A DNA stretch of 64,000 nt. It comes from Paenibacillus foliorum. Lineage in GTDB: Bacteria; Bacillota; Bacilli; Paenibacillales; NBRC-103111. The DNA lies in contig NZ_WHOD01000097.1 in the NCBI RefSeq assembly GCF_013141765.1, forward strand, positions 62,001 to 126,000. Direction: 5' to 3'. Under the pieces are notes generated by a model. The model saw only the letters and a list, made by a program, of their open reading frames with translations, was not told the origin of the DNA and did not search any database. Shown here in pieces: positions 17,346-26,818 of the stretch (the stretch's first letter is position 1; each line of letters starts with the position of its first letter). The position numbers and the translations under genes are program-made.

Positions 17346-17678
17346 ATGTCAAAAGTAAGATTGCTAGTCAAACATGCTGTAACGGGAAAAATGCTGCTCG
17401 ATTCCGATCAACAGCCTGTGACCCATACGTTGGTTGCCCTGCCTGATGGAGGCTGGAAGCTATCTATTCTAGAAGCTGATCCTGATAAGGTTGAGCGGAT
17501 TCTTCAGTTTAAGCATGAGTTGAATGTTTTTATCTTTGAAGCTTCTGAAGGACAACCCATCGTCAAAAATTGGTATTATGTCAAGGATGGTCATGTAGAA
17601 TACGAGGAGGCGAACAGCCTTCTAACGATTGTCGCTGCTTCCCATATTACTTACCTTCCGTCGGATTATTTGGAATAG
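17346..17678 (+). CDS. Small conserved-looking protein of unknown function
   Basis: 110 residues from ATG 17346 with AAGGAGGTG 7 nt upstream. No known motif; no signal peptide or membrane segment. The sequence has a mixed alpha/beta pattern (VRLLVKHAVTGKMLLDSD, GGWKLSILEADPDKVERIL). The 13-nt gap to pirin and the shared terminator make it a partner of that gene. Confidence 0.7.
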   Translation: MSKVRLLVKHAVTGKMLLDSDQQPVTHTLVALPDGGWKLSILEADPDKVERILQFKHELNVFIFEASEGQPIVKNWYYVKDGHVEYEEANSLLTIVAASHITYLPSDYLE

Positions 17679-17716
17679 AAGGGGTAAATTCATATTAATA
17701 AGGGAATATAGCTATA

Positions 17717-17772
17717 AAATAAGCCGAGCGAGAAGCAGGAGAACAACCCTGTTTCTCGCTCGGCTTTATTTG
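17717..17772. terminator. Bidirectional terminator
   Basis: AAATAAGCCGAGCGAGAA pairs with TTCTCGCTCGGCTTTATTT, between convergent genes. Confidence 0.85.
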
Positions 17773-17806
17773 CGGCGAAGTGGTGGCTCCGCTGCCCATA
17801 CTTGCT

Positions 17807-18739
17807 CTATCTGGCAGCTTTAATCTCATTCCAACGAAGCGCTAGCAGATCTAGATCCTTGAGCGTATCCAATGCTTCCTGCCGAGTCCGCTCGTCGATA
17901 GGGGCGTTCGGATTACGGACATAGGCCGATTCAATAACGCCGCCTGCTTTCAATATTTCCTTGTGTACAGCCATAGCAGAGCCTGGAAGGGTACCGATTC
18001 TCAGAAAAGGAAGGTATTGATAAAAGGTTCTGCGAGCCGTATCCAAATCTCCAGCTTTGAATGCCTGATATATGTTCACGCACACCTCCGGAAATTCGCA
18101 TGCCGGCATCGTTCCCACAGCTCCACGGCCCAGCTCCTCATAGAAGTACATCGCGTTCATTCCACCAAATACGGTTAAGCGGCCTTCCGATTGCTCCAGC
18201 ACCTCAGTAACCTTGAAGGTTGTCGGTGGAGCCTCAACCTTAACGTAGGCAATGTTTTCGAATTCTTTGGACAAACGCGCTAGCATAGCCGCAGGTATAT
18301 TGACTCCGCTCGCAAGAGGGGCGTCTTGGATCATAATCGGGATGTTGACGGCTTTGGCCACAGCAGCAAAATAATCGTACAGGCGCTTACCATCCGGCTT
18401 AGCCATATACGGCGGGAGCACCATAAGCGCATCTGCTCCTGATTTCTCCGCACGCTTGCTTAATTGCACCGCGACTTCCAGCCCTGTATGGCCGCTGCCG
18501 AATACGAGCGGCACTTGTCCTTTCACTTCATCGACTACGATCTCGGCGATTCTCGCTTTTTCATCGTCCAACAGGGTGTACATTTCACTGGCCATCCCGA
18601 ATAGGGCGATACCATCTACCTTGGCATGAAGCTGAAAACGGACAAGCTCGCGCAGACTGTTTTCATCGACATCTCCTTGTTCTGTAAAAGGTGTTGCTAA
18701 GATCGGATAAACGCCCTCTAAGGCTATTGGCTTGGTCAT
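17807..18739 (-). CDS. DapA-family 2-keto-3-deoxy sugar acid aldolase or dehydratase
   Basis: 310 residues, a TIM-barrel Schiff-base enzyme. The Schiff-base lysine is K167 in AYVKVEAPPT. The alpha-keto acid loop reads GMASE (48-52) instead of GSTGE. At the position where DapA and NanA have the catalytic tyrosine, it has D139 in IMIQDAPLASG. The same change occurs in keto-deoxy-arabonate dehydratase-like members as I recall them. GGATGGAGGAG precedes the start. It follows an acid-sugar dehydratase after 15 nt, so it most likely acts on that enzyme's 2-keto-3-deoxy product. Confidence 0.8.
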   Translation of the reverse strand: MTKPIALEGVYPILATPFTEQGDVDENSLRELVRFQLHAKVDGIALFGMASEMYTLLDDEKARIAEIVVDEVKGQVPLVFGSGHTGLEVAVQLSKRAEKSGADALMVLPPYMAKPDGKRLYDYFAAVAKAVNIPIMIQDAPLASGVNIPAAMLARLSKEFENIAYVKVEAPPTTFKVTEVLEQSEGRLTVFGGMNAMYFYEELGRGAVGTMPACEFPEVCVNIYQAFKAGDLDTARRTFYQYLPFLRIGTLPGSAMAVHKEILKAGGVIESAYVRNPNAPIDERTRQEALDTLKDLDLLALRWNEIKAAR

Positions 18740-18754
18740 ATCGAATCTCCTCCA

Positions 18755-19915
18755 TCAGCATGATTGTATAAGTGCTCTTAATTGTTTTTCATCTATTTCT
18801 ACTCCAAGACCCGGACCTTCCGGGAGCATGTAATGACCCTGCTCACAGACAATTGGATGGATCAGGAGCGAGTTTACCACATTCAAGACAGAAGGCTGAT
18901 ATTCCAAAATATACAGATTAGGAATGGCGGCGCTGAGGTGCAGCGTCGCGGCGACGCAGATGCCCTGACCGACACTGAGATGGGGAGCAATAGGGATGTT
19001 GAACGCTTCCGCCATATTGGCAATTTTCTTCGCTTCTGTAATGCCGGTACGTCCGATGTCCGGCTGATAGATGTCTGCTGCCCGTTTCAGCAGGCGGTCC
19101 TTAAACTGGTAGCGGGTGCGTTTGGCTTCACCGATGGCTACAGCCATATCAAGTGCACGCGAAACCTCCGCAGTGCCTTCGATATCCTCTGGGGCTGTAG
19201 GCGCTTCCAAAAAGTCGATATCGAGCTTTTCCAGCTTGCGTCCCAGCTGAATCGCTTCGGATACCGAGTATTGCCAATGGGCATCGATCATAAGGCGGAA
19301 GCGGGGGCCTAGCGCTTCACGCATATAAGCGGCTATCTCGGCATCTTCATGCACTCCGAATCCAAGATGCAGCTTGATCGCAGTGAAGCCCTTCGCTTTC
19401 CACTCAAGCGCCAGCTCGATTCGCTCCTCCTTGGTAGTTTTGGGAATACCCGATACGTAGGCTGGGAGCTTCCGACGGTATGCACCGCCCAATAGCCGGT
19501 AAACAGGAAGCCCAACCGACTTGCCTAATATATCCCATAGCGCGACATCAACTGCGGAGATAGCATCCATCATAAAGCCGGAGAAGTAGCCGCGTTCCCG
19601 CATAGAATCATACAAGCGGTTCCAGATGACGTCGATATCTCTTGCATCTTGTCCGATCAGGAACGAAGTGAACAGTCGCTCGATAATTTCACCTGTAATT
19701 TCCGGGCCTACCGGGGCTAGTGCTTCCCCCCAGCCGTAAATTCCGCTATCCGTAGTGATCTTTACAAGCAGTGTTTCCAGATTGCGGGAGTAGATGGAGC
19801 GATACTCGGGACGTATGTAGTAATCGCTTTCATTGGAGACTCCTACAGGGCTGCCTAGATAGACGGGCCCGGTTTTAATCTTTAGAGGAAACACCTCGAC
19901 GCTTTTAATATTCAT
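18755..19915 (-). CDS. Acid-sugar dehydratase, enolase superfamily (mandelate racemase subgroup)
   Basis: 386 residues. The N-terminal capping domain is followed by a barrel with K181-L-H183, metal ligands D211, E237 and E263, a histidine two residues after D211 (DAHWQYS), and the D286/H312 dyad (YQPDIGRTG, APHLSVGQG), plus E338. The Asp-x-His and the final His are the pattern of galactonate-type dehydratases. It would remove water from an aldonate or similar acid to give a 2-keto-3-deoxy acid. The operon continues into the DapA-like gene; an IclR regulator is divergent upstream. Confidence 0.87.
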   Translation of the reverse strand: MNIKSVEVFPLKIKTGPVYLGSPVGVSNESDYYIRPEYRSIYSRNLETLLVKITTDSGIYGWGEALAPVGPEITGEIIERLFTSFLIGQDARDIDVIWNRLYDSMRERGYFSGFMMDAISAVDVALWDILGKSVGLPVYRLLGGAYRRKLPAYVSGIPKTTKEERIELALEWKAKGFTAIKLHLGFGVHEDAEIAAYMREALGPRFRLMIDAHWQYSVSEAIQLGRKLEKLDIDFLEAPTAPEDIEGTAEVSRALDMAVAIGEAKRTRYQFKDRLLKRAADIYQPDIGRTGITEAKKIANMAEAFNIPIAPHLSVGQGICVAATLHLSAAIPNLYILEYQPSVLNVVNSLLIHPIVCEQGHYMLPEGPGLGVEIDEKQLRALIQSC

Positions 19916-19951
19916 TGACTCACCACTTTTCTGAATGAATTTGAATATCTA

Positions 19952-19980
19952 TTTCGTAATATGCAAGATGATTGTATAAT
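19952..19980 (+). promoter_or_regulatory. Candidate promoter of the IclR gene
   Basis: TTTCGT (19952-19957), a 17-nt spacer and TATAAT (19975-19980), 58 nt before the IclR start. Confidence 0.45.
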
Positions 19981-20038
19981 ATGATATTATATATTTCAAC
20001 ATTAAGATTTTGCTTCAAGACTAGAAAGGGTGGGCTTA

Positions 20039-20848
20039 TTGAAAAAAGAGGAAGAGAAAGAGCAAGCACAGACGGCAACGATGCTGACGCAAAGCGTGAC
20101 GAGGGCGTTGGCGATATTATCCTGTTTTTCTGATGAGCAGCCAGAGCTAAGGGGAATTGATTTTGCCAAGAAGCTGAATTTAACTCAGAGTAACGTTTCG
20201 AGATTGCTTACTACAATGGTCACGCTGGGCTACGTAGAGAAGGATGAGATAACCGGATTTTACCGCTTGGGTACGGCGATTATATCGCTTGGAGGCATTG
20301 CTCTGAACCACTATGAAATCCGCAAGCAAGCTTTGCCCGAGCTCCATGAGCTGGAAAAAGGACTTGGCTTGGGTGCCAATCTAGCTATCTTGAACGGCTG
20401 CCATATGTTTTATTTGGCCCATGTCGACAGTCATAAATCTCCACGAATGTATACGCTGATTGGTCGCAAAAATCCGCTGCACTGCACGGGAATCGGCAAG
20501 GTGCTGCTCGCATATCAAGAGAGTGGCAAGGTAACGGAGCTGCTTGATGAAGCAGGAATGGCGGGTTACACCGACAAAACGGTAACCCAGCAAGAACAAT
20601 TAGAAAGTCAGCTGGAGCTGGTTCGAAGGAGGGGATACGCTACAGAGAATGAGGAGCTGGCTCTAGGCAGAGCTTGTATAGCTGCACCTGTAAAGGGACG
20701 CAATGGGAAGGTTATAGGTGGTGTCAGCATCTCAGGACCGTTATCCGAGATTAACCTCCCGCAAAGGGAGAGTGAGCTGGCTTCTATTCTGATTGAGGCG
20801 ACGGATCGGATTTCTATGAAGATGGGTTATATAACAGCTAGCTATTAA
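20039..20848 (+). CDS. IclR-family transcriptional regulator
   Basis: 269 residues from TTG 20039, eight bases after AAAGGG; the GTG at 20030 is too close to that site. The N-terminal winged helix is TRALAILSCFSDEQPELRGIDFAKKLNLTQSNVSRLLTTMV in pieces; the effector domain has GRKNPLHCTGIGKVLLAY, RGYATENEELALGRACIAAPV and ISGPLSEINLPQ. IclR proteins often control catabolism of sugar acids and aromatic acids. Divergence from the dehydratase/DapA operon makes that operon the likely target. Confidence 0.88.
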   Translation: MKKEEEKEQAQTATMLTQSVTRALAILSCFSDEQPELRGIDFAKKLNLTQSNVSRLLTTMVTLGYVEKDEITGFYRLGTAIISLGGIALNHYEIRKQALPELHELEKGLGLGANLAILNGCHMFYLAHVDSHKSPRMYTLIGRKNPLHCTGIGKVLLAYQESGKVTELLDEAGMAGYTDKTVTQQEQLESQLELVRRRGYATENEELALGRACIAAPVKGRNGKVIGGVSISGPLSEINLPQRESELASILIEATDRISMKMGYITASY

Positions 20849-20864
20849 TCGCTCGACAATTGTT

Positions 20865-20937
20865 CGGATTAGGTACAGAATAGTTGCTGTTTACGAATCG
20901 AATGTTCCCCTGCAATAACGCCGTTCTGCCTAATCCG
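20865..20937. repeat. Long-armed inverted repeat between convergent genes
   Basis: CGGATTAGG(TA)CAGAA (20865-20880) pairs with TTCTGCCTAATCCG (20924-20937) apart from a 2-nt bulge. No T-run follows, so a terminator role is uncertain. Confidence 0.4.
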
Positions 20938-20977
20938 ACTTCTGAGTGCTCCCTGGAATTAAAGGGGCCATAACCGC

Positions 20978-22575
20978 TTAGTCTGAATCCTTCCTCCTGT
21001 ATTCAGAAGGAGATACACCTGTATACTTCTTGAAGCAAACACTAAAATATTGAGGATTGCTAAAGCCGACTTTTTCTGCGATTTCATAGGATTTGTAGTC
21101 TTCACGGCTTAATAAATTTAGGGCAGCTTTCATACGAGTCTCCAGAAGATAGTCTGTGAAAAGCCTGTTTCCCACTTTCTTGAACATTGTACCGAGGTAT
21201 CCGGGACTCACATTCACATGGTTGGCAACCTCTTGCATTGAGAGATGCTCCAGATGGTAGTGGTTTTCAATAAATTGGAATGCTTTGTCTGCTTCTGATG
21301 ACTATCACGTCTTGCACAGATTTCAGTGATTAACTCCGAAATAAATTCCTTAATGGTGGCAAATATCTCTTTGAAGGTTCTCATTACCTGTATGTTTTGA
21401 CAAAAGTAATTGAATTCTCCGAACCGTTCTTTCATTTGGGGCGTATGGATCCATTCCCAAAATTCCCTGTAAATCAATAGGGCAATCTCGGTACCGAGCA
21501 GGTGGAGATGTCGAAGCGATACGAATTTTTTATCCGCCACCTCCTGCTCCAAATTCATAATGATAGTTAAGGCGTCGCGTTCCATCCCCAGCTTAATCTT
21601 AACCAACAGCTCCTTCTCCATCGCTCCCAAGCTGATCGTCTCAATCGGCGGCTGCAAATGGATATCTTGTGCTAGCAGCACTTGATTGGTTCCGGTAATA
21701 TGTCTGAAATCGAGCACAGCTTTGGCTTCCAGAAAGGATTGATGAATGTAGCCGAAGTCATTGTACATTGTGCCAATTCCAATGGTAACCGTAGTTTTCA
21801 AATATTTCTCTACGCTTTTTCGTACTTCCTCCATCATGAACGACGCTTTATTCTCTATGTCCCGTGATTCGTCATCACCTGCAAAAAGAACAATCACTTC
21901 GTCTCCATCATGGTTGAATACGAAACAATGCTCTTGAAGAGAGTTGCTTAATTCTTCTGTAATATTGCTAACACAATATTTCAACATCTCCGAGCCGAAT
22001 CGATTCCGGTGTTCAGGAGAGTGATACTCGTCAATTTTAATCATCGCGACCATATAAGTATCGGCTGCCAGATTTATCCCGAGGAAGTGGGATTCTGTCT
22101 CCAATTCCGATTTCTGCATACGATCAAGAATCAGATTTTCGAAAAATTGCTGCCTTAAGAGAGGCATACTGTCAATAACCTTCTTACGAACGGTTTGTTC
22201 GCGATTGAGCTCGGCTACAGCTCGATTCACGGTTTCCAGCAGCATTTCATTATCAAAGGGCTTTAACAGATAATCAAATACTTTTAGCTTTAGTGCTTTT
22301 TTTGCAAATTCAAACTCTTCAAAGCTGGTCATAAGGATGATCTTCATATCCGGATATTTGCCAAGCAGCTCCTCCGTTAGTTGAAGTCCATCCATATGCG
22401 GCATGCGGATATCCGTAATGACGATCGCAGGCAGGGCCTTCTCCACCAAGCTTAAAGCTTCAAGGCCATTCCCCGCCGTACCCGATAGCTCGAATCCGAG
22501 TTCTTGCCAAGCAATGGTTTTGCTTAGTCCTTTCCGGATGATTTCGTCATCGTCTACGATGATGAGCTTGTTCAT
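20978..22575 (-). pseudogene. YesN-like response regulator, frameshifted between receiver and AraC domains
   Basis: The receiver domain starts at ATG 22575 (D55 in VITDIRMPHMDG) and the frame runs to 21214. The conserved helix-turn-helix part (VNVSPGYLGTMFKKVG, VGFSNPQYFSVCFKKYTG) is in another frame, 20978-21300. The two frames join smoothly if one base is restored near 21297-21305: one frame reads EICARRDSH and the other SEADKAFQFIENHYHLEHLSM. Joined length is about 532 residues, equal to the intact paralog at 40245. The gene overlaps the kinase by 4 nt. It is either a real mutation or a sequencing error. Confidence 0.85.
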
Positions 22576-24377
22576 GTTGTTATGTCTCCTCCTGTTGAAA
22601 TAGGCTGGCCAGGTACCCTTCGTATTTTTATAGTGATCAAGGTACCCTTCCCAAGCTCGCTCTGATATTGCAGCCCGTACCCGTCGCCATAATACATTTG
22701 CAATCGTTTATGAACATTAACCGTTCCAAAACCGGTTTTCGTTTGAGATCCGTCGGATAAACCTTCTGTGATCTCTTTCAATTTCTCGGGAGTCATGCCT
22801 ACGCCATTTTCTTCAACGAAAAAGTAAATATCTTCATCATCCGTATAGCCGCTAATCCGAATGAGACCCTGTTCCGGTTTCAGCTTGAGGCCGTGGTAAA
22901 TCGCATTTTCTACAATGGGCTGCAGCGTAAGCTTGACTATGGAGCAAGGAAGGATATCGGGGTCAACATCAATTTCATAAGAAAAGGCTTTACCGTATCT
23001 CATCTGTTGTATAAATAAATAAGTTTGTATTTGTTCGAGCTCACTGGCAATCGTTATCACTTCATCGCCTTTACTAAGCGAGATCCGAAAGAAGGTGGAT
23101 AAGGCTGTTATCATTTTGCTGGCGTCCTTGGTTTCTCCCATATCGTAGAGCTGCTTAATGGAAAACAAAGTATTGTATAGGAAATGGGGTTGGATTTGAG
23201 AATGCAATAGGGAAATTTCGATTCGCCGCTTGGTATCCTGCTCTTCTTCTACTTGCCGGATAAGCGCCTTAATTCTTTCCACCATCTCTTTAAGTCCTTT
23301 GTTTAAAACCGTCATTTCCTGCTGAGGCCATTGCTTAAATAATACGTTCAAATTCCCTTCTTCAATCCGGTTTACTTGATGGGTTAAATGTCGGATCGGC
23401 TTGGTGATGTAATTGGCAAGAAGCGTAGAAAAGATAATCGCAAACAGGATAGCGCCTAAAATCACTAAGAAATTCATGTATTTGATATAGTTTACTTTAC
23501 GAAGCAGCTCATCCTCGGGGAATAATGCAGCAATCTTCCAACGATTCGCTCCAATAGTATCATAGATAACTACCATCTTAGAGCCGTTCCGACTCTTCAT
23601 ATCGAGCCTGCCAAACAATCCGGGAGCTTCCAGTAAGTCGCTTTGCAGCTGCTTTTCGTCTATCTCAAACTGCTCGCTGACCGGTTTAAACCGCATAACC
23701 CCATCTGGGCTGACCAACAAAAGGCTGCCGTTATCACTTATGCGGGGAGAAAGTAATATTTTTCGAAAAAATTGCTCTTTAATATTTACAAGATAGACGC
23801 CTTGCGGATTCGCTCTATCACGGCCTATCCATTGGAAGACGCTTGCAACATTGCTACCGCTTTCACTGATGTACGAAATATCTCTTTGATGCAAGTTGTT
23901 CCAGAAGATAGTGGATGAACCGCTTGCGGCGCGATTTAAGTAGGGTCCCGCTTGAAAATTAGACTCATGCGCCATATAGTCGGTACGCTGAATGGCAATT
24001 GTTCCTTCGTTGTACCATAAGACTACAGAATCGACCATATCATAGTAATCTTTCGAATAAATTTGATCAAAGGCTTTTTTCAACACAATGTAATCATTCG
24101 GCTGCTGTTCGAAGCCAGGGTCGTCAGCTCTAATCAAAATTTGAGTCAAATCCGGGTCCTTCGATAAATCTACAACGGCGGAAAGCAATAATTCAAGACG
24201 GTCATTCAAGTAATTCTTAGTCTGTGATACCGTATCGTAAATATTGGCGTAAGCATTCGATTTAAGCTGCTGAGACGATAATATGTAGGATATAATGCCA
24301 GTGGAGACGACGAAAAATATAAGTCCGGGGACAAGCCTCCACAGGATCGTTGATTTTAATGAGCCTGTCCTTCTCAA
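22572..24377 (-). CDS. YesM-like membrane sensor histidine kinase
   Basis: 601 residues from TTG 24377 (GGAGGGG seven bases upstream). It has a membrane helix at about 14-34, a roughly 260-residue extracellular sensor, a second helix near 300-322, and a HAMP linker (ITKPIRHLTHQVNRIEEGNL). The His_kinase motif is HSQIQPHFLYN, and the ATPase domain has LQPIVENAIYHGL and GFGTVNVHKRL. Such kinases usually sense a sugar or its binding protein and control the neighbouring ABC transporter. Its partner regulator downstream is frameshifted. Confidence 0.9.
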   Translation of the reverse strand: MRRTGSLKSTILWRLVPGLIFFVVSTGIISYILSSQQLKSNAYANIYDTVSQTKNYLNDRLELLLSAVVDLSKDPDLTQILIRADDPGFEQQPNDYIVLKKAFDQIYSKDYYDMVDSVVLWYNEGTIAIQRTDYMAHESNFQAGPYLNRAASGSSTIFWNNLHQRDISYISESGSNVASVFQWIGRDRANPQGVYLVNIKEQFFRKILLSPRISDNGSLLLVSPDGVMRFKPVSEQFEIDEKQLQSDLLEAPGLFGRLDMKSRNGSKMVVIYDTIGANRWKIAALFPEDELLRKVNYIKYMNFLVILGAILFAIIFSTLLANYITKPIRHLTHQVNRIEEGNLNVLFKQWPQQEMTVLNKGLKEMVERIKALIRQVEEEQDTKRRIEISLLHSQIQPHFLYNTLFSIKQLYDMGETKDASKMITALSTFFRISLSKGDEVITIASELEQIQTYLFIQQMRYGKAFSYEIDVDPDILPCSIVKLTLQPIVENAIYHGLKLKPEQGLIRISGYTDDEDIYFFVEENGVGMTPEKLKEITEGLSDGSQTKTGFGTVNVHKRLQMYYGDGYGLQYQSELGKGTLITIKIRRVPGQPISTGGDITT

Positions 24378-24477
24378 TTACATCCCCTCCGCTGGCTATT
24401 ATATCATGATGGTATACCTGCGAAGAACCGCGTTTTCTGCTTTTAATATCTTCATGAACAGGCTTCGAATAGAAGCT

Positions 24478-25821
24478 TTATTTTTTCATCATCTTATTGT
24501 ATTCCTCGTTCGATTTCTCCATTGCCTTCGCCCAGCCGTTCAAAAAGTCTTCCGCGGTCATAGCGCCAGACAATACTTTCTGAAAATTAGGCTCCAATTG
24601 CTGCGTAATAATACCTGCATAATCCGGCAAATACACCGGCACTTTCAAGATGGACGTATCCTTGTCCAGAAGCACTTCGGAACCTGCCAAAATGTGTTGT
24701 GCGTTCTTCACATAATCGCTTTTCATCGACTCTTGGTTCGTTGGCATTTGTCCGATGTTTTGGTTCCAATAAGTTTGAATGTCGCTGGAGGCAAGGAAGC
24801 TTACCAGCTTGAATGATTCCTCAGGATGCTTAGTGGATTTGAAAACACTGTAACCGTTGGGTTCGCTGATTACAACACGATTACCGTTCGCAGCTTTAGG
24901 TAACAGGACGGCCGCAACTTTTGCAGCGCCAAGCGTATTCAAATGGTCATTGTAGGAGCCGAAGTTATGCTGGATCATCGCTGCGGTGCCATTATCAAAA
25001 GTCGCTACCATTTCTTTGTAGCCGTTAGTGATATCGCTTGTTGGGGTATATTTCTTATATAGTCCAACGTACTTTTTCAAAAATTCGATATGCTTGGGAT
25101 CATTTGCGGTAGCCTTGCCTTTTTCATCAAAATAATTGGTAATACCCGAATACGAATACAAAGCTGTCGTCAATTGATTGATGCTGCCAACGCCACCTCG
25201 AACACTATACCCGTATTGTTTCTTATCTGGAGCCGTCAGCTTTTCTGCAGCTGTAAAGAAGTCTTCCCATGTTCCAGGCGGTTTCAAGCCTGCATCCTTA
25301 AACAGATCGGTGCGATACCAGAATACATCCATAAACAACGTGTTGGGCAGCTGATAAAGCTTCTTGTCTGGAACAAGAGAACGGTTGAAGTCAATGACGG
25401 AAGAAACCATTTTGCTCTTTTCATCCCATTTGTCATAATAAGGGTCAAGTGCCAACAGGGCTCCCTTGGCTGCAAAATCAGCAATAAAGCGATTGGAGAC
25501 GCCGCCTACGTCCGGCATATCGTTGGATGAGATGGCTACGTCAAACTTTTGCTTCGCGGAGGCACTCGGAACGCCGACATATTCCACCTTAATGTTCGGA
25601 TTTTTGGCTTCAAACCTTTTGAAAATTTCCTCATAAAAAGGCGTACGGTTCGGGCCGGCATTGTCATCCCAGAAGGTAAGCTTCACCAATTCATCCTTTT
25701 TGGCCGATTTAACCTCAGCTCCTGCCTCGTTCTTGACAGCCCCGCCGCCGCCTCCGCATCCGGTCATTGCCAATACGAACGAAAGGCCTGCCGTAAATAC
25801 CATTGTTTTTTTCATTTTCAT
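24478..25821 (-). CDS. Sugar-binding lipoprotein of a CUT1 ABC transporter
   Basis: 447 residues from ATG 25821. The signal peptide ends in the lipobox LAMTGCGG (C22). The mature part is a family-1 solute-binding protein: VKLTFWDDNAGPNRTPFYEEIFKRFE at the start in pieces, IDFNRSLVPDKKLYQLPN, and GYSVFKSTKHPEESFKLVSFL near the end. It captures a mono- or oligosaccharide or sugar acid outside the cell and passes it to the two permeases encoded upstream. No ATPase gene is present; CUT1 systems often share an MsmX-type ATPase. Confidence 0.9.
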   Translation of the reverse strand: MKMKKTMVFTAGLSFVLAMTGCGGGGGAVKNEAGAEVKSAKKDELVKLTFWDDNAGPNRTPFYEEIFKRFEAKNPNIKVEYVGVPSASAKQKFDVAISSNDMPDVGGVSNRFIADFAAKGALLALDPYYDKWDEKSKMVSSVIDFNRSLVPDKKLYQLPNTLFMDVFWYRTDLFKDAGLKPPGTWEDFFTAAEKLTAPDKKQYGYSVRGGVGSINQLTTALYSYSGITNYFDEKGKATANDPKHIEFLKKYVGLYKKYTPTSDITNGYKEMVATFDNGTAAMIQHNFGSYNDHLNTLGAAKVAAVLLPKAANGNRVVISEPNGYSVFKSTKHPEESFKLVSFLASSDIQTYWNQNIGQMPTNQESMKSDYVKNAQHILAGSEVLLDKDTSILKVPVYLPDYAGIITQQLEPNFQKVLSGAMTAEDFLNGWAKAMEKSNEEYNKMMKK

Positions 25822-25875
25822 CGAATTTCCCACTTTCTAGAATGATTATATATGATGAATCCTCTTATAGTGAGA

Positions 25876-25919
25876 GTTCAAAAAGTCAACTTTTCAACAT
25901 CGAGATGCACTTTTTGAAC
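25876..25919 (-). repeat. Intergenic hairpin between permease and binding-protein genes
   Basis: GTTCAAAAAGT and ACTTTTTGAAC form a perfect 11-bp inverted repeat with a 22-nt loop. A smaller CCTCTT/AAGAGG hairpin follows at 25922-25935. Such hairpins can stabilise or separate transcript segments. Confidence 0.5.
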
Positions 25920-25966
25920 ATCCTCTTAAAGAGGTTGTTCAACCTTGTATGATGACATCCGTAAGA

Positions 25967-26818
25967 TCAGCCTTTTACAGCACCGGCAGCCATTCCTTGA
26001 ACCATAAATTTTTGTACAAAAGCGAACAGAATAACGACTGGCAAAAGAGAAATGATGCTTCCAGCAGCTAATGCGCCATACGCCGTGTTAAATTCGCCTT
26101 GCATATAACGTAATCCGATGGGGAGCGTAAAAAATTGTGGCTTATTAATCAGCATCAGACCGAACAAGAATTCATTCCATGCACCAATAAAGGTAAACAC
26201 AGTCGTTGCCACAATTCCCGGGAGCAAGATAGGAAAGATAATAAGAAAAATCGCTTTTAACCGACTGCACCCGTCAACCATTGCCGCTTCCTCTAATTGG
26301 TCAGGGATATTAGAGATAAAGCCGCTCATGAGAATGGAATTAAACGGAAGCTGGAAAACGCTGTAGGTCAAAATAAGGCTAAGCGGATTGCTGACTAACC
26401 CCAAATTTTTGAAAATAAGAAATAACGGAATCAGCAGCATAGCGCCAGGAACAAACTGTGTGCAAAGCAGCAAAAGCATGAAGGCTTTCTTACCGTAAAA
26501 CTTGAATCGGCTTAATGCATATCCTGTGAGTACAGAGAGTACAAGAACAATCATGACCGTTGAAATCGAGATAAAAATACTATTTTTAAAGAAAACGGAA
26601 AACCCCACTGTATTCCAGGCAATCTTAAAATTCTCGAAGGTTAGCGGATTCGGCAAAAACTGAACCGGAATCTTATTGATGTCGCTTTCGAGCTTTAAAG
26701 AAGTCACGATAGTCCAGTAAAAAGGCAATAAGGTAAAGAACATGATGAGCAGTAAAGGAATATATAACGTTGCGGTGCGATCCAGCTTTCTAAGCATCTT
26801 AATTGTCCTCCTTGCCAA
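25967..26818 (-). CDS. CUT1 ABC transporter permease (MalG-like)
   Basis: 283 residues with six membrane helices. The ATPase-coupling EAA loop is LEEAAMVDGCSRLKAIFLII, and the protein ends in the typical VQGMAAGAVKG. It begins inside the last codons of the upstream permease gene (20-nt overlap), showing translational coupling. With that permease it forms the membrane channel for the sugar delivered by the lipoprotein encoded next. Confidence 0.92.
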   Translation of the reverse strand: MARRTIKMLRKLDRTATLYIPLLLIMFFTLLPFYWTIVTSLKLESDINKIPVQFLPNPLTFENFKIAWNTVGFSVFFKNSIFISISTVMIVLVLSVLTGYALSRFKFYGKKAFMLLLLCTQFVPGAMLLIPLFLIFKNLGLVSNPLSLILTYSVFQLPFNSILMSGFISNIPDQLEEAAMVDGCSRLKAIFLIIFPILLPGIVATTVFTFIGAWNEFLFGLMLINKPQFFTLPIGLRYMQGEFNTAYGALAAGSIISLLPVVILFAFVQKFMVQGMAAGAVKG

